Origin: Arcticibacter sp041902385
Lineage (GTDB): Bacteria; Bacteroidota; Bacteroidia; Sphingobacteriales; Sphingobacteriaceae
NCBI RefSeq assembly: GCF_041902385.1
Contig: NZ_CP169244.1
Span: 930,001-994,000 of the forward strand
Direction: 5' to 3'
Length of the DNA: 64,000 nt
In this document: positions 63,990 to 64,000 of the stretch, in pieces
How positions within the stretch are numbered: position 1 is the first letter of the stretch
How the letters are laid out: every line of letters starts with the position of its first letter
The notes under the pieces: model-generated
What the model was told of the DNA's origin: nothing
The model's database searches: none
What the model saw: only the letters and a program-made list of their open reading frames with translations
Program-made: the position numbers and the translations under genes

Positions 63990-64000
63990 GCCGGCCGGTT

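Overview
The window looks like a chromosomal segment of a Bacteroidota bacterium, most likely Sphingobacteriaceae (Pedobacter/Mucilaginibacter-like). The signs are promoter elements of the Bacteroidota type (TAnnTTTG near -7, sometimes TTTG near -33), a nagB gene fused to a PIG-L deacetylase domain, an ileS / DksA-like / lspA gene order, a TlpA-type thioredoxin on a long N-terminal domain, a large Bacteroidota-type SecA, and many Bacteroidota lipoproteins. No phage, insertion sequence, CRISPR array, rRNA or tRNA was seen; it is mostly core genome with a few accessory cassettes. Family placement is inference from protein similarity recalled by eye.

Layout. 1-2.2 kb: three-subunit molybdenum aldehyde/xanthine oxidoreductase (PaoABC-like), catalytic subunit cut by the window edge. 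2.4-6.5 kb: glycine-zipper lipoprotein, then a leftward operon of dipeptide epimerase, AONS-family PLP enzyme and DacB-type carboxypeptidase. 6.5-7.4 kb: gene-free, with an 11-bp phased repeat and a candidate small RNA. 7.4-9.3 kb: stand-alone receiver, recO, dgkA and a small membrane protein. 9.5-14.8 kb: ileS, DksA-like gene, lspA, SIMPL protein. 14.9-22.3 kb: a red-light sensory cassette of heme oxygenase, output-less bacteriophytochrome, giant CheB-CheR-PAS-histidine kinase and single-domain receiver. 22.9-27.3 kb: nagB-PIG-L, LacI regulator, outer-membrane barrel. 27.3-33.6 kb: methyltransferase, SirB1-like protein, prfB with programmed frameshift, pgi, glutaminyl cyclase, yraN. 33.6-42.7 kb: dnaG, secreted unknown, M20 peptidase, secA, purD. 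42.9-47.4 kb: TlpA-like protein, DUF2891, topB. 47.5-53.7 kb: TetR-TolC-MFP-RND efflux operon with two matching operator-like palindromes. 53.9-64 kb: second 11-bp repeat, unknown protein, DinB protein, arginase-family protein, SDR, SerB-ACT fusion, ilvE, miaB, sigma-54 activator, lptE.

The strongest biological lead is the photosensory cassette: biliverdin synthesis, chromophore-binding module, kinase and receiver are adjacent and co-oriented, but the phytochrome lacks its own kinase, so light must be passed to a separate protein. A near-duplicate of its receiver lies 7 kb away.

The strongest technical lead is that four genes (AONS-like, ileS, M20 peptidase, serB-ACT) are each broken by exactly one missing base in a G/C run. 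Because ileS is essential, these are best read as homopolymer under-calls in the assembly rather than mutations; those genes are annotated at full length here.
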